A stretch of 64,000 nt of DNA from Marseilla massiliensis (GTDB lineage Bacteria; Bacteroidota; Bacteroidia; Bacteroidales; Bacteroidaceae), in contig NZ_JACJJL010000016.1 of NCBI RefSeq assembly GCF_016899955.1, forward strand, positions 32,216 to 96,215. Direction: 5' to 3'. The notes beneath the pieces were generated by a model, which saw only the letters and a program-made list of their open reading frames with translations, did no database searches and had not been told where the DNA came from. This document shows positions 41,288-51,785 of the stretch, piece by piece. Numbering within the stretch: position 1 is the stretch's first letter; each line of letters begins with the position of its first letter. The translations under genes were made by a program, and so were the position numbers.

Positions 41288-42817
41288 ATGGTTAAAGCAT
41301 TCGAGAACTTAGAAGTATGGTTCGTAACAGGAGCTCAGCTCCTTTACGGAGGCGACGCCGTCGTACAGGTTGACGGTCATTCAAAGATAATGGTCGACGG
41401 ACTCAACGAGTCGGGACGGCTGCCCATAAAGGTGGTTTACAAGGGAACGGCCAACAGCTCTAAGGAAGTGGCCGACATCTTCGCACAGGCCAACAACGAC
41501 AAGAAGTGTGTAGGCGTCATCACATGGATGCACACCTTCTCGCCTGCAAAGATGTGGATTCACGGCCTGCAGATACTGCACAAGCCGCTGCTCCACCTCC
41601 ATACACAGTTCAACGCAGAGATTCCATGGGACACCATGGACATGGACTTCATGAACCTGAACCAGAGCGCACACGGAGACCGCGAGTTTGGCCACATCAT
41701 CTCGAGGATGCGCATACGCCGCAAGCTCGTTGTGGGATACTGGAAAGAGGAGAAGACGCAAGACCACATAGCCGTATGGGAGCGCGTGTGCGCTGCTTGG
41801 GCCGACGCACAGGACATGCTCATCATCCGCTTCGGCGACCAGATGAACAATGTAGCAGTGACCGACGGCGACAAGGTGGCCGCCGAGCAGGTGATGGGAT
41901 ACCACGTTGACTACTGCCCCGTGAGCGAGCTGATGGAATGCCAGAAGCAGGTGAAGGACGAAGAGGTGAAGGCTCTCGTGGCCGAATACTTCAAGCTCTA
42001 TGACCACGACGCCGCCCTCGAGGATGAGAGCAACGAGAACTACGCCGTCATCTGGAACGCCGCCAAGGCCGAGCTGGCCATACGCGCCATACTGAAAGCC
42101 AAGGGCGCCAAGGGATTCACGACAAACTTCGACGACCTCGGACAGACCGAGGGCAGCCACTTCGACCAGATTCCGGGTCTCGCATCGCAGCGCCTGATGG
42201 CCGAAGGCTACGGCTTCGGAGCCGAGGGCGACTGGAAGTCGGCCGCCCTCTACCGCACCCTGTGGGTAATGAACCAGGGCATGGGCGGCGGATGCTCGTT
42301 CCTCGAGGACTACACCCTCAACTTCAACGGTGAGCAAAGCGCCATCCTCCAGGCACACATGCTCGAGGTTTGCCCGCTCATAGCCGCCGCCAAGCCACGC
42401 CTGGAAGTACATTTCCTCGGCATAGGCATACGCAAGAGCCAGACCGCACGCCTCGTGTTCACATCCAAGGTGGGCAAGGGCGTAACGGCAACAGTGGTCG
42501 ACATGGGCAACAGGTTCCGCCTCATTGTCAACGACGTCGACTGCATCGAGCCCAAGCCTCTGCCCAAGCTCCCTGTGGCATCGGCACTCTGGATACCGCA
42601 GCCCAACTTCGAGGTGGGAGCCGGATGCTGGATATATGCCGGCGGCACACACCACAGCTGCTTCTCTTACGACCTTACCGACGAGTATTGGCAGGACTAT
42701 GCCGAGATTGCCGGCATAGAGTGTGTCATCATCAACGACAAGACCACCGTCGACGACTTCCGCAAGGAACTGCGCTTCAACGAGGTTTACTACATGTTGA
42801 ACAAGGCGCTTTGCTAA
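41288..42817 (+). CDS. araA: L-arabinose isomerase
   Basis: L-arabinose isomerase (509 residues), converting L-arabinose to L-ribulose with a Mn2+ cofactor. Characteristic segments are EVWFVTGAQLLYGGDAV, TWMHTFSPAKMWI, GDKVAAEQVMGYHVDYCPV, the metal-binding region around GLASQRLMAEGYGFGAEGDW and the late GTHHSCFSYDLT. Length is normal and the metal-binding Glu/His pattern is intact. A hairpin follows at 42845-42884 before araB. Confidence 0.97.
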   Translation: MVKAFENLEVWFVTGAQLLYGGDAVVQVDGHSKIMVDGLNESGRLPIKVVYKGTANSSKEVADIFAQANNDKKCVGVITWMHTFSPAKMWIHGLQILHKPLLHLHTQFNAEIPWDTMDMDFMNLNQSAHGDREFGHIISRMRIRRKLVVGYWKEEKTQDHIAVWERVCAAWADAQDMLIIRFGDQMNNVAVTDGDKVAAEQVMGYHVDYCPVSELMECQKQVKDEEVKALVAEYFKLYDHDAALEDESNENYAVIWNAAKAELAIRAILKAKGAKGFTTNFDDLGQTEGSHFDQIPGLASQRLMAEGYGFGAEGDWKSAALYRTLWVMNQGMGGGCSFLEDYTLNFNGEQSAILQAHMLEVCPLIAAAKPRLEVHFLGIGIRKSQTARLVFTSKVGKGVTATVVDMGNRFRLIVNDVDCIEPKPLPKLPVASALWIPQPNFEVGAGCWIYAGGTHHSCFSYDLTDEYWQDYAEIAGIECVIINDKTTVDDFRKELRFNEVYYMLNKALC

Positions 42818-42844
42818 GCCCCGCGGCCTCAACATAAGCTAAAA

Positions 42845-42884
42845 GGAGTTCCAGGGCTGTCTCGACAGGCAGCCACGGAACTTC
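42845..42884 (+). terminator. Attenuating hairpin between araA and araB
   Basis: Arms GGAGTTCC/GGAACTTC (one G-T pair) and GGCTG/CAGCC flank a 10-base loop. There is only a weak T-rich run afterwards (CTTATGGTTACTTTC). It may lower expression of the genes beyond araA rather than end transcription. Confidence 0.6.
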
Positions 42885-42931
42885 TTATGGTTACTTTCAT
42901 CACCATACATTATCAACTTATAATTACCAAT

Positions 42932-44527
42932 ATGAATACTGACGCTAAATCAATTATAGAAAACGGCAAGGCCATACTCGGCATAGAATTTGGCTCAACA
43001 CGCATCAAGGCCGTATTGATAGACCCTGAAAACAGACCAATAGCACAAGGAAGCCACACTTGGGAAAACCAACTGGTGGACGGATTGTGGACTTACAGCA
43101 TCGAGGCAATATGGTATGGGCTGCAAGACTGCTATGCCGACTTGCGGAGAAACGTAAAAGAACAATACGACATAGAAATAGAAACCCTTGCTGCAATAGG
43201 CGTGAGCGCAATGATGCACGGATACATGGCATTCAACAAGCAGCAAGAGATACTGGTGCCGTTCCGCACATGGCGAAACACCAACACGGCCAAGGCTGCC
43301 GCCGAACTGTCTGACCTCTTTGTCTTCAACATACCGCTCAGATGGAGCATATCCCACTTGTACCAGGCCATTCTCGACAACGAGGAGCACGTGAAAGACA
43401 TCGACTACCTCACAACGCTGGCCGGATACATCCACTGGCTCATCACCGGCGAAAGGGTGCTGGGCATAGGCGACGCATCGGGAATGCTGCCCATCGACCC
43501 GCAAACAAAGAACTACTCGGCTGCAATGATAGAAAAATTCGACAACCTGGTAGCCGACAGGGGATACCAGTGGAAACTGGCCGACATATTGCCAAGGGTG
43601 CTGCCGGCAGGCAAAAACGCAGGCTTCCTCACGCCCGAGGGCGCCAAGCGCCTTGACGTGTCGGGGCACCTGAAGGCAGGAATACCCGTTTGCCCGCCCG
43701 AAGGCGACGCCGGAACAGGCATGGTGGCCACCAATGCAGTCAAGCCGCGCACGGGCAACGTGTCGGCAGGGACGTCGTCGTTCTCGATGATTGTGCTCGA
43801 GAAAGACCTGTCAAGGCCCTACGAGGTGATAGACATCGTGACCACACCCGACGGCAACCCGGTGGCGATGGTCCACTGCAACAACTGCACGTCAGACCTC
43901 AACGCGTGGGTCAACCTCTTCAAGGAATACCAGGAACTGATGGGAATGCCCGTCGACATGAACCAAGTCTACGAGAAGCTGTACAACCACGCGCTCAAGG
44001 GAGCGGCAGACTGCGGCGGACTGCTGTCGTACAACTATTTTTCCGGCGAGCCTGTCACCGGCATGGCAGAAGGCAGGCCGATGTTTGTGCGCTCGGCAAA
44101 CGACAAATTCACTCTGGCAAACTTCATGAGGGCCAACCTCTACGCAGCCGTCGGCGTGCTCAAGATAGGCAACGACATCCTGTTCAACGACGAGCACATC
44201 AAGGTGGACAAGATAACCGGGCACGGTGGTTTGTTCAAGACCAAGGGCGTGGGACAGCGCATCCTGGCAGCAGCGCTCAACTCTCCGATATCCGTAATGG
44301 AGACAGCCGGCGAAGGCGGACCGTGGGGCATGGCCATCTTAGGGTCGTATCTCGTCAACAACACGGCAAACCTGTCTCTGCCTGAATTCCTCGACGAGAA
44401 GGTGTTTGCCGGTAACCAAGGCACCGAGATTGCGCCGACACCAGAGGATGTGGCCGGGTTCAACGCCTACATCAAGAAGTACAACAGATGCCTGCCTATA
44501 GAAGAAGCAGCAGTGAAATACAACTGA
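42932..44527 (+). CDS. araB: L-ribulokinase (FGGY family)
   Basis: FGGY-family sugar kinase (531 residues) that phosphorylates L-ribulose. Visible are the phosphate-binding [17 protein letters not shown] (about 16-32), the catalytic region [13 protein letters not shown], the nucleotide-binding [15 protein letters not shown] and [14 protein letters not shown], and late [20 protein letters not shown]. It is closer to the Bacteroides ribulokinase than to E. coli AraB, so position in the operon supports the substrate. ATG at 42932 is chosen over 42887, which lacks similarity. It precedes the GH51 gene by 31 bases. Confidence 0.92.
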   Translation: MNTDAKSIIENGKAILGIEFGSTRIKAVLIDPENRPIAQGSHTWENQLVDGLWTYSIEAIWYGLQDCYADLRRNVKEQYDIEIETLAAIGVSAMMHGYMAFNKQQEILVPFRTWRNTNTAKAAAELSDLFVFNIPLRWSISHLYQAILDNEEHVKDIDYLTTLAGYIHWLITGERVLGIGDASGMLPIDPQTKNYSAAMIEKFDNLVADRGYQWKLADILPRVLPAGKNAGFLTPEGAKRLDVSGHLKAGIPVCPPEGDAGTGMVATNAVKPRTGNVSAGTSSFSMIVLEKDLSRPYEVIDIVTTPDGNPVAMVHCNNCTSDLNAWVNLFKEYQELMGMPVDMNQVYEKLYNHALKGAADCGGLLSYNYFSGEPVTGMAEGRPMFVRSANDKFTLANFMRANLYAAVGVLKIGNDILFNDEHIKVDKITGHGGLFKTKGVGQRILAAALNSPISVMETAGEGGPWGMAILGSYLVNNTANLSLPEFLDEKVFAGNQGTEIAPTPEDVAGFNAYIKKYNRCLPIEEAAVKYN

Positions 44528-44558
44528 CATACGTATTATTAATAGAACATATCGACGA

Positions 44559-46130
44559 ATGAGCAACAAACTCTTTGCCTGTGGACTGTTCCTTGCCGCC
44601 AGCCTTTATGCCTCGGCCGGCAACACAGCCCAAATCACCATATCGACCGACGGTGGGAAGAACATTATCCACAAGGAGATATACGGACAATTTGCCGAAC
44701 ACCTCGGCTCTTGCATCTATGGCGGACTGTGGGTCGGCGAGGATTCGCCCATACCCAACATCAAGGGTTACCGCAAAGACGTATTCGACGCGCTCAAGCA
44801 GCTGCAAGTGCCGGTGCTGCGCTGGCCCGGCGGATGCTTTGCCGACGAGTACCACTGGATGGACGGGATAGGCCCAAGGGAACAGCGGCCAAAGATGCAG
44901 AACAACAACTGGGGCGGAACGATAGAAGACAACTCGTTTGGCACACACGAATTCCTGAACCTTTGCGAAATGCTGGGCTGCGAACCATACATCAGCGGCA
45001 ACGTCGGCAGCGGCACGGTAGAGGAACTGGCCAAGTGGGTTGAGTATATGACAAGCGACGGTGACACCCCGATGGCCAACCTGAGGCGCAAAAACGGGCG
45101 CGACAAGGCGTGGCGCGTAAAATACCTCGGCGTGGGCAACGAGAGCTGGGGATGCGGCGGCAACATGAGGCCGGAATACTACTCAGACCTCTACAGGCGC
45201 TATTCGGTTTACTGCCGCAACTACGACGGCAACAAGCTCTACAAGATAGCGAGCGGCGCAAGCGACTACGACTACAACTGGACTCGCGTGCTCATGGACA
45301 ACATAGGCCACCGCATGGACGGCGTCTCGCTGCATTACTACACCGTGACCGGATGGAGCGGCAGCAAAGGCTCAGCCACCAAGTTTGACAACAATGACTA
45401 TTACTGGACCATCGGAAAGTGCCTCGAGATAGAAGACGTGATTGAGCGCCACGCGCAAATCATGGACAAGAAAGACCCAAAGAAGCAAATCGGGCTGCTC
45501 GTAGATGAATGGGGAACATGGTGGGACGAGGAACCCGGCACCGTAAAAGGCCACCTCTACCAGCAGAACTCCATGCGCGACGCCTTTGTGGCTGCGCTGA
45601 CGCTCAATGTCTTCCACCGCCACACCGACCGGGTGCGCATGGCCAACATCGCACAGGTGGTCAATGTGCTGCAGTCTATGATTCTTACCGACACCAAGGG
45701 AACCGGTCACATGGTGCTCACACCGACATATCATGTGTTTGAGATGTACAAGGGATTCATGGGAGCCACCAGCCTCCCCCTCACGCTTACATGCGACAGC
45801 ATGGACGTCAGGGGCGACAGCCATGCCAAGGACGGGCGCCGCATACCCTTGGTGAGCGCGTCGGCAGCTAAACAGGCCGACGGTTCGCTAATCATCTCGC
45901 TGGCCAATGTGAGCCTGGACGAAAACCAAGACGTTGAGATTGCGCTCGGAAACAACGCTCCCAAGGCAGTTAGCGGACGGATATTAAGCTGCAAGTCGAT
46001 TGCCGACTACAACGACTTCGACCACCCCAACGTCGTTGCGCCTCAAGAATTCAAAGGGGCAAAGCTCAAGAAAGGAACGATCAAGATGCAGATACCTGCC
46101 AAATCCATCGTGGTAATAAACGTTAAGTAA
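44559..46130 (+). CDS. Alpha-L-arabinofuranosidase, glycoside hydrolase family 51
   Basis: Exo-acting GH51 arabinofuranosidase (523 residues) that removes arabinofuranosyl residues from arabinan or arabinoxylan fragments. A signal peptide (about 1-20, LYASAGNTA) indicates export. The barrel holds [15 protein letters not shown] (87-100), the acid/base E195 in GVGNESWG, and the nucleophile E317 in [10 protein letters not shown]-terminal beta-sandwich (about 415-523) completes the family fold. It lies 11 bases before the GH43 gene, so their products probably act on the same oligosaccharides in the periplasm. Confidence 0.94.
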   Translation: MSNKLFACGLFLAASLYASAGNTAQITISTDGGKNIIHKEIYGQFAEHLGSCIYGGLWVGEDSPIPNIKGYRKDVFDALKQLQVPVLRWPGGCFADEYHWMDGIGPREQRPKMQNNNWGGTIEDNSFGTHEFLNLCEMLGCEPYISGNVGSGTVEELAKWVEYMTSDGDTPMANLRRKNGRDKAWRVKYLGVGNESWGCGGNMRPEYYSDLYRRYSVYCRNYDGNKLYKIASGASDYDYNWTRVLMDNIGHRMDGVSLHYYTVTGWSGSKGSATKFDNNDYYWTIGKCLEIEDVIERHAQIMDKKDPKKQIGLLVDEWGTWWDEEPGTVKGHLYQQNSMRDAFVAALTLNVFHRHTDRVRMANIAQVVNVLQSMILTDTKGTGHMVLTPTYHVFEMYKGFMGATSLPLTLTCDSMDVRGDSHAKDGRRIPLVSASAAKQADGSLIISLANVSLDENQDVEIALGNNAPKAVSGRILSCKSIADYNDFDHPNVVAPQEFKGAKLKKGTIKMQIPAKSIVVINVK

Positions 46131-46141
46131 CGCTCAACGGC

Positions 46142-49018
46142 ATGAACAAAATCACCAACAAGACCATACTTGCCGCAACGCTTATGCTGTGCACGGCAGC
46201 CATTTCGGCTGCCGGAGCACGCAAAAGCCACAGGCAGACATCGCCATACAAAGGATACATATTCGCTTACTTTGAGGGAACGGGCGACGCCGACAAGCAG
46301 GAACACCTGAGGTTTGCCGTCAGCGAAGACGCGAAGAACTGGTTTGCACTCAACAAAAACCGCCCAGTGGTAAGCTCAGACACCATCAGCGAGAGCGGCG
46401 GAATACGCGACCCGCACATCCTGCGAGGAGAAGACGGCCACACGTTTTACATCGTTGCCACAGACATGAACACCAGGAAGCATGGCTGGAAGGAAAACCC
46501 GGGCATCGTGCTGATGAAGTCCGACGACCTCGTCAACTGGACGCATGCGAAGATTAACCTGTCTAAAGACTACCCGGAGAACTTCGGCGACGCCTACTGG
46601 GTATGGGCTCCGCAGACCATATACGACAAAAAGGCCGGCAAGTACATGATATACTTCACGCTGCAACGCAACGACCGCAAGTCGCTCATAACTTACTACG
46701 CTTACGCCAATGACGACTTCACAGGGTTTGAAGGCGAGCCCAAGGTGCTTTTCAGCGCCAAGTATGGCAGCATTGACAACGACATCATCTACAAAGACGG
46801 CACCTACCACCTCTTTTATAAAGGCAACACAAAGAACGAAGAGGGCAAGGAGGTGAAGAACGGCATACAGCAGACCACCTCGCGCAGCCTGCTCGGCAAA
46901 TGGAAAGAAGACTTCAAGTATGTAGACTCTTACGCCGGCACGAAGACTCACGTGGAGGGTTCAAGCGTGTTCAAGCTCAACGACCGCGACGAATACGTGC
47001 TTATGTACGACCTGTATTCCAGCGGAAGGTATGAGTATCAGACATCAAGAGACCTCAAGACGTTTACAAGCAAACCGCAGTCTTTCAGGAAAGACTTCTT
47101 CCCAAGGCACGGAACGGTGACTTCGCTCACCGCCAAAGAACTTGAGCGGGTGCAGTCAAAATGGGGCTATGTGCTCAAACACGACATCGAGAGCAACGGC
47201 AACCCGATATTCAAGCACAAGTTCACGGCTGACCCGGCGGTATTAGTACACAACGACACGCTGTGGCTCTTCACCGGCGAGGACTTTGCCGGCAACCAGC
47301 GCGGCTACACCATGAAAGACTGGCTGGTGTTCTCAACCACCGACATGAAGCACTGGACCGAATACCCCGTGCCGCTCCGCCCCACCGACTTCAGCTGGGC
47401 CAAGAACAGACCTGCCTATGCCGGACACGTGGCAGAGCGCAACGGCAAGTTCTACTGGTATGTGAGCACCAACTCTGGCGGCATCGGCGTGGCCGTGGCC
47501 AACCGCCCCGAAGGGCCTTACACAGACGCCTTGGGCAAGCCTCTGCTCACAAAGAAAGACTGTTTCGCCTCAACCCACGGATGGGCATGCATCGACCCGG
47601 CTGTCTTCATCGACGACGACGGGCAGGCTTACCTGTTCTGGGGCAACCGGGAATGTTACTATGTGAAGCTCAAGGAAAACATGATTGAGACCGACGGCGA
47701 CATACACCAGGTGGCCATCGACGCCTCACACCCCTTCACCGAGGCTCCTTGGGTACACAAGTACAACGGCAAGTACTACCTTACTTACGCCTCAGAATGG
47801 CCTGAGAAGATTGCCTACGCCATGGCAGACAAGGTGACCGGCCCATACGAAGTGAAAGGCATAATATCCGAAATTGCCGGCAACAGCAACACAACCCACC
47901 CTGCCATCGTAAACTTCCGCGACAAGTGGGTGTTCTTCTCCCACAACGGCGGCCTGCCTGAAGGCACGAGCTACAGCCGCTCTGTGGTGGCCGAACCGAT
48001 GGAATACAATCCCGACGGAACGATAAAGAAAATCAATCCATCAACAGAAGGCATGCAGTTCAAGGAGTGGAGCGGCAACCCGATACTGCCGGGCATGCAC
48101 GCCGACCCCGAGATACTGTACTCTGAGAAAACCGGGCGCTACTATATCTACTCCACCACCGACGGACATCCAGGATGGGGAGGATGGTATTTCACATGCT
48201 TCTCGTCCGACAACCTGGTCGACTGGCGCGACGAAGGCATAATACTCGACGTGTGCAAAGACACCAAGTGGGCAAGCGGCAACGCCTGGGCACCGGCAAT
48301 CATCGAGAAAAAGGTTGACGGACAATACAAGTATTTCTTCTATTACAGCGGCAACGCAGGCAACGCCAAGGCCATCGGAGTGGCCGTGGCCGACAGTCCT
48401 ACAGGGCCTTTCGTCGACTTGGGCCACCCCATTGTCAACAAAAGGCCGGCCGGACTGAAGAACGGCCAGCAGATTGACGTAGACGTGTTCAACGACCCCG
48501 ACACCGGCATCGACTACCTATACTGGGGCAACGGCTACATGGCCGGAGCCAGGCTCAACCCCGACATGACGTCGATAGACACAACCACGCTGAAGCTGAT
48601 GACCCCGCGGGGCGGCAGCCTGAGCGACTACAAATACCGCGAAGCCCCTTACGTGTTCAAGCGCAACGGACTCTACTACTTCCTTTGGAGCGTCGACGAC
48701 ACAGGCTCACCCAATTACCACGTCGTCTACGGCACGAGCAAGTCGCCGCTCGGCCCCATTGAGGTGGCTAAAGACCCCATCATACTAATCCAAGAGCCCG
48801 AATCCGAAATCTACGGCCCGGCGCACAACAGTGTACTCAAGGTGCCGGGGAAAGACGAATGGTACATAGTATACCACCGGATAAACAAAAACTACCTGCC
48901 CAAGGACAAAGGGCCGGGCTACCACCGCGAGGTGTGCATCGACAAGATGGAGTTCAACGCCGACGGAACGATAAAGCGCACGATACCTACCCACAAAGGA
49001 ATCAAGGCAATCAAATAA
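46142..49018 (+). CDS. Triple-domain glycoside hydrolase family 43 protein
   Basis: A 958-residue exported protein (signal peptide to about residue 24) with three consecutive five-bladed GH43 domains. Domain 1 (about 35-340): D90 in GIRDPHIL, D214 in IDNDIIY, E272 in HVEGSSVF. Domain 2 (about 350-640): D364 in FTADPAVL, D485 in CIDPAVF, E534 in FTEAPWV. Domain 3 (about 643-958): D655 in HADPEIL, D779/D781 in IDVDVF, E834 in YREAPYVF. Each has candidates for all three catalytic acids. Family activities include arabinanase, arabinofuranosidase and xylosidase. Operon context points to arabinan side chains, with each domain perhaps cutting a different linkage. Confidence 0.9.
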   Translation: MNKITNKTILAATLMLCTAAISAAGARKSHRQTSPYKGYIFAYFEGTGDADKQEHLRFAVSEDAKNWFALNKNRPVVSSDTISESGGIRDPHILRGEDGHTFYIVATDMNTRKHGWKENPGIVLMKSDDLVNWTHAKINLSKDYPENFGDAYWVWAPQTIYDKKAGKYMIYFTLQRNDRKSLITYYAYANDDFTGFEGEPKVLFSAKYGSIDNDIIYKDGTYHLFYKGNTKNEEGKEVKNGIQQTTSRSLLGKWKEDFKYVDSYAGTKTHVEGSSVFKLNDRDEYVLMYDLYSSGRYEYQTSRDLKTFTSKPQSFRKDFFPRHGTVTSLTAKELERVQSKWGYVLKHDIESNGNPIFKHKFTADPAVLVHNDTLWLFTGEDFAGNQRGYTMKDWLVFSTTDMKHWTEYPVPLRPTDFSWAKNRPAYAGHVAERNGKFYWYVSTNSGGIGVAVANRPEGPYTDALGKPLLTKKDCFASTHGWACIDPAVFIDDDGQAYLFWGNRECYYVKLKENMIETDGDIHQVAIDASHPFTEAPWVHKYNGKYYLTYASEWPEKIAYAMADKVTGPYEVKGIISEIAGNSNTTHPAIVNFRDKWVFFSHNGGLPEGTSYSRSVVAEPMEYNPDGTIKKINPSTEGMQFKEWSGNPILPGMHADPEILYSEKTGRYYIYSTTDGHPGWGGWYFTCFSSDNLVDWRDEGIILDVCKDTKWASGNAWAPAIIEKKVDGQYKYFFYYSGNAGNAKAIGVAVADSPTGPFVDLGHPIVNKRPAGLKNGQQIDVDVFNDPDTGIDYLYWGNGYMAGARLNPDMTSIDTTTLKLMTPRGGSLSDYKYREAPYVFKRNGLYYFLWSVDDTGSPNYHVVYGTSKSPLGPIEVAKDPIILIQEPESEIYGPAHNSVLKVPGKDEWYIVYHRINKNYLPKDKGPGYHREVCIDKMEFNADGTIKRTIPTHKGIKAIK

Positions 49019-49040
49019 CCACATAAAAAAACAAACAATC

Positions 49041-51059
49041 ATGAACGACAAGAAAGTTATGACACTTGCAGCCGACAACATACGCATACTGGCTGCATCA
49101 ATGGTCGAAAAAGCCAAGTCGGGCCACCCCGGAGGAGCCATGGGCGGAGCCGATTTCATCAATGTGCTTTTCTCGGAATTCCTTGTTTACGACCCCGAAA
49201 AACCGTCATGGGAAGGCCGTGACCGCTTCTTCCTCGACCCGGGCCACATGTCGCCAATGCTCTATTCGGCACTCGCCATGCAGGGCAAGTTCTCGCTCGA
49301 AGAGCTGAAGCAGTTCCGCCAGTGGGGCTCGCCCACCCCGGGCCACCCCGAGCGCGACATAGAGCGCGGCATAGAAAACACGTCGGGTCCCCTCGGACAG
49401 GGACACACGTTTGCAGCAGGTGCCGCTATAGCAGAGAAATTCCTTGAGGCCCGCCTGGGCAAGGAGGTGATGAAGCACAAGATATATGCCTACATCTCCG
49501 ACGGCGGCATAGAGGAAGAGATATCCCAGGGCACGGGCCGCATAGCAGGCATCCTGGGCCTCAACAACCTCATCATGTTCTACGACTCCAACGAGATACA
49601 GCTCTCAACCGAGTGCAACGTGGTGATGAACGAAGACACCGAGGCCAAGTACAAGGCATGGGGATGGAACGTTATCAACATCAACGGCAACGACGCCGAC
49701 GAAATACGCGAAGCCATCAAGGCTGCACAGAAAGAAGAGAAGCGCCCGACGCTCATCATCGGCAAGACCGTAATGGGAAAGGGAGCGCTCAAGGCCGACG
49801 GCACGAGCTATGAGCACAACATCGGCACCCACGGCGCACCGCTTGGCGGCGACGCTTACATCAACACGATAAAGAACCTCGGCGGCAACCCCGACGACCC
49901 GTTTGTGATTTTCCCCGAGGTGGCCAAGATCTATGCCGACCGCCGCGAAGAGCTGAAGAAGATAGTCGCTCAGCGTCACGCCGAAGAAGCAGAGTGGGCA
50001 AAGGCCAACCCTGAGAAAGCCGCCCTCATGAAAGAATGGTTCAGCGGCAACGCACCAAAGGTAGACTGGAGCGTGCTCACCCAGAAAGAAGGCGCTGCCA
50101 CCCGCGCTGCCAGCGCAGCATGCCTTGGCGTGCTGGCCGAGCAGGTGCCAAACATGATATGTGCCTCGGCCGACCTGTCAAACTCCGACAAGACCGACGG
50201 TTTCCTGAAGAAAACCCACGCGTTGCAGGCCGGCGACTTCAGCGGTGCGTTCTTCCAGGCCGGCGTGGCCGAGCTGACCATGGCCTGCATGTGCATCGGA
50301 ATGTACCTGCACGGCGGCGTCATACCTGCATGCGGCACGTTCTTCGTGTTCTCCGACTACATGAAGCCTGCCGTTCGCATGGCTGCCCTCATGGAGGTGC
50401 CCATCAAGTTCATCTGGACACACGACGCCTTCCGCGTGGGCGAAGACGGCCCAACCCACGAGCCTGTTGAGCAGGAAGCCCAGATACGACTTATGGAGAA
50501 ACTCAAGAACCACCACGGCAAGGACAGCGTACGCGTGTTCCGTCCGGCCGATGCCGACGAGACAACGGTATGCTGGGCCATGGCCATGGAGAACACCGAG
50601 ACGCCTACTGCCCTCATCTTCTCGCGCCAGAACATTGCCAAGCTGCCCGCCGGCAACGACTACGAGCAGGCCCGCAAGGGTGCATACGTGGTGGCCGGAT
50701 CAGACGACGATTACGACATCATCCTGCTGGCCGACGGTTCCGAGGTGTCAACACTGGTGGCCGGCGCCGAGCTGCTGCGCAAAGACGGCGTCAAGGTGCG
50801 CATAGTGAGCGCCCCGAGCGAAGGCCTGTTCCGCAGCCAGAGCCGCGAGTATCAGGAGAGCGTGCTGCCCCACGGCGCCAAGGTGTTCGGCATGACAGCC
50901 GGGCTGCCTGTGACCCTTGAGGGCCTGGCAGGGGCCAACGGGCGTGTGTTCGGCATGCCGAGCTTCGGTTTCTCGGCACCCTACAAGGTGCTCGACGAGA
51001 AACTCGGCTATACGGCCGAGAACGTCTACAAGCAGGTGAAAGACTTCCTCGCAGAATAA
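49041..51059 (+). CDS. tkt: Transketolase
   Basis: Full-length transketolase (672 residues), a thiamine-diphosphate enzyme that moves two-carbon units in the pentose phosphate pathway. Landmarks are SGHPGGAMGGADF, GPLGQGHTFAAGAAIAEK, the ThDP motif GDGG-like SDGGIEEEISQG followed by LNNLIMFYDSNEIQLS, and in the second half the pyrimidine-domain ACGTFFVFSDYMKPA and THDAFRVGEDGPTHEPVEQ. It follows the GH43 gene by 22 bases and precedes rpiB by seven. Its place in the arabinose operon supplies capacity to process xylulose 5-phosphate. Confidence 0.96.
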   Translation: MNDKKVMTLAADNIRILAASMVEKAKSGHPGGAMGGADFINVLFSEFLVYDPEKPSWEGRDRFFLDPGHMSPMLYSALAMQGKFSLEELKQFRQWGSPTPGHPERDIERGIENTSGPLGQGHTFAAGAAIAEKFLEARLGKEVMKHKIYAYISDGGIEEEISQGTGRIAGILGLNNLIMFYDSNEIQLSTECNVVMNEDTEAKYKAWGWNVININGNDADEIREAIKAAQKEEKRPTLIIGKTVMGKGALKADGTSYEHNIGTHGAPLGGDAYINTIKNLGGNPDDPFVIFPEVAKIYADRREELKKIVAQRHAEEAEWAKANPEKAALMKEWFSGNAPKVDWSVLTQKEGAATRAASAACLGVLAEQVPNMICASADLSNSDKTDGFLKKTHALQAGDFSGAFFQAGVAELTMACMCIGMYLHGGVIPACGTFFVFSDYMKPAVRMAALMEVPIKFIWTHDAFRVGEDGPTHEPVEQEAQIRLMEKLKNHHGKDSVRVFRPADADETTVCWAMAMENTETPTALIFSRQNIAKLPAGNDYEQARKGAYVVAGSDDDYDIILLADGSEVSTLVAGAELLRKDGVKVRIVSAPSEGLFRSQSREYQESVLPHGAKVFGMTAGLPVTLEGLAGANGRVFGMPSFGFSAPYKVLDEKLGYTAENVYKQVKDFLAE

Positions 51060-51066
51060 TGCAGCC

Positions 51067-51507
51067 ATGGAGACAAAGACAATAGGTCTGGCATCAGACC
51101 ACGCCGGATACGAACTGAAGCAGTATGTCATTGAATACTGCAAGGCTCACGGCTATGCCTACAAGGACTACGGCACCCACTCTACCGACAGTTGCGACTA
51201 TCCCGACTATGGGCACGCACTGGCCAGGGGCATTGAGGCAGGCGACGTTTATCCCGGCATTGCCATCTGCGGGAGCGGCGAAGGCATAAGCATGACTCTC
51301 AACAAGCACCAGGGCATACGCGCCGCCTTGTGCTGGATGCCTGAGATTGCTCACCTGGCACGCCAGCACAACAACGCCAACGTTCTGGTGATGCCCGGGC
51401 GCTTCATCGACAACGCCATGGCAAAGAGTATAATGGACGAATTTTTTGCCACCGAATTTGAAGGAGGGCGCCACCAGAAGCGCATCGACAAGATTCCGGT
51501 AGACTAA
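51067..51507 (+). CDS. rpiB: Ribose-5-phosphate isomerase B
   Basis: RpiB (146 residues) interconverts ribose 5-phosphate and ribulose 5-phosphate. The LASDHAGYELKQ opening, the CGSGEGISMTLNK phosphate loop (about 66-78) and the RQHNNANVLVMPGRFI segment are characteristic. It is the last gene of the arabinose regulon and supplies the second pentose needed by transketolase. A strong intrinsic terminator follows at 51525-51558. Confidence 0.95.
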   Translation: METKTIGLASDHAGYELKQYVIEYCKAHGYAYKDYGTHSTDSCDYPDYGHALARGIEAGDVYPGIAICGSGEGISMTLNKHQGIRAALCWMPEIAHLARQHNNANVLVMPGRFIDNAMAKSIMDEFFATEFEGGRHQKRIDKIPVD

Positions 51508-51524
51508 TGGCAAACTCTGTTTAT

Positions 51525-51558
51525 AGGGGCCGCGACGGTTGTCGCGGCCCCTTATTTG
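51525..51558 (+). terminator. Intrinsic terminator of the arabinose operon
   Basis: Perfect 12-base arms AGGGGCCGCGAC (51525-51536) and GTCGCGGCCCCT (51541-51552) around a GGTT loop, followed by TATTTGTTT. Confidence 0.9.
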
Positions 51559-51732
51559 TTTAAGCATGCCATGAGACGCCTTGCCATCAAATTGAAACAA
51601 TTAAGCCACCTCGCCAGCATGCCACCCCTACACGGCGGGCGCAACGGCTGCCAACCGCCCCCACGGCACTCAACCCAGACCTGGCTTCATGTTCCCAGAT
51701 GCAATGCCTTTAGCAAATCACCACATTTGGGT

Positions 51733-51764
51733 ATTGCCCGACGGCCACATTACCACTACCTTTG
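51733..51764 (+). promoter_or_regulatory. Promoter of tetR-family gene
   Basis: ATTG (51733-51736), 20 bases, TACCTTTG (51757-51764). The start codon at 51786 lies about 15 bases from the likely transcription start. Confidence 0.75.
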
Positions 51765-51785
51765 CATCGTGACAAGCCATCAAGG

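Noticed and set aside
41381..42835. 484-residue frame on the minus strand
   Set aside because: It is the antisense shadow of araA. The true gene has all family motifs.
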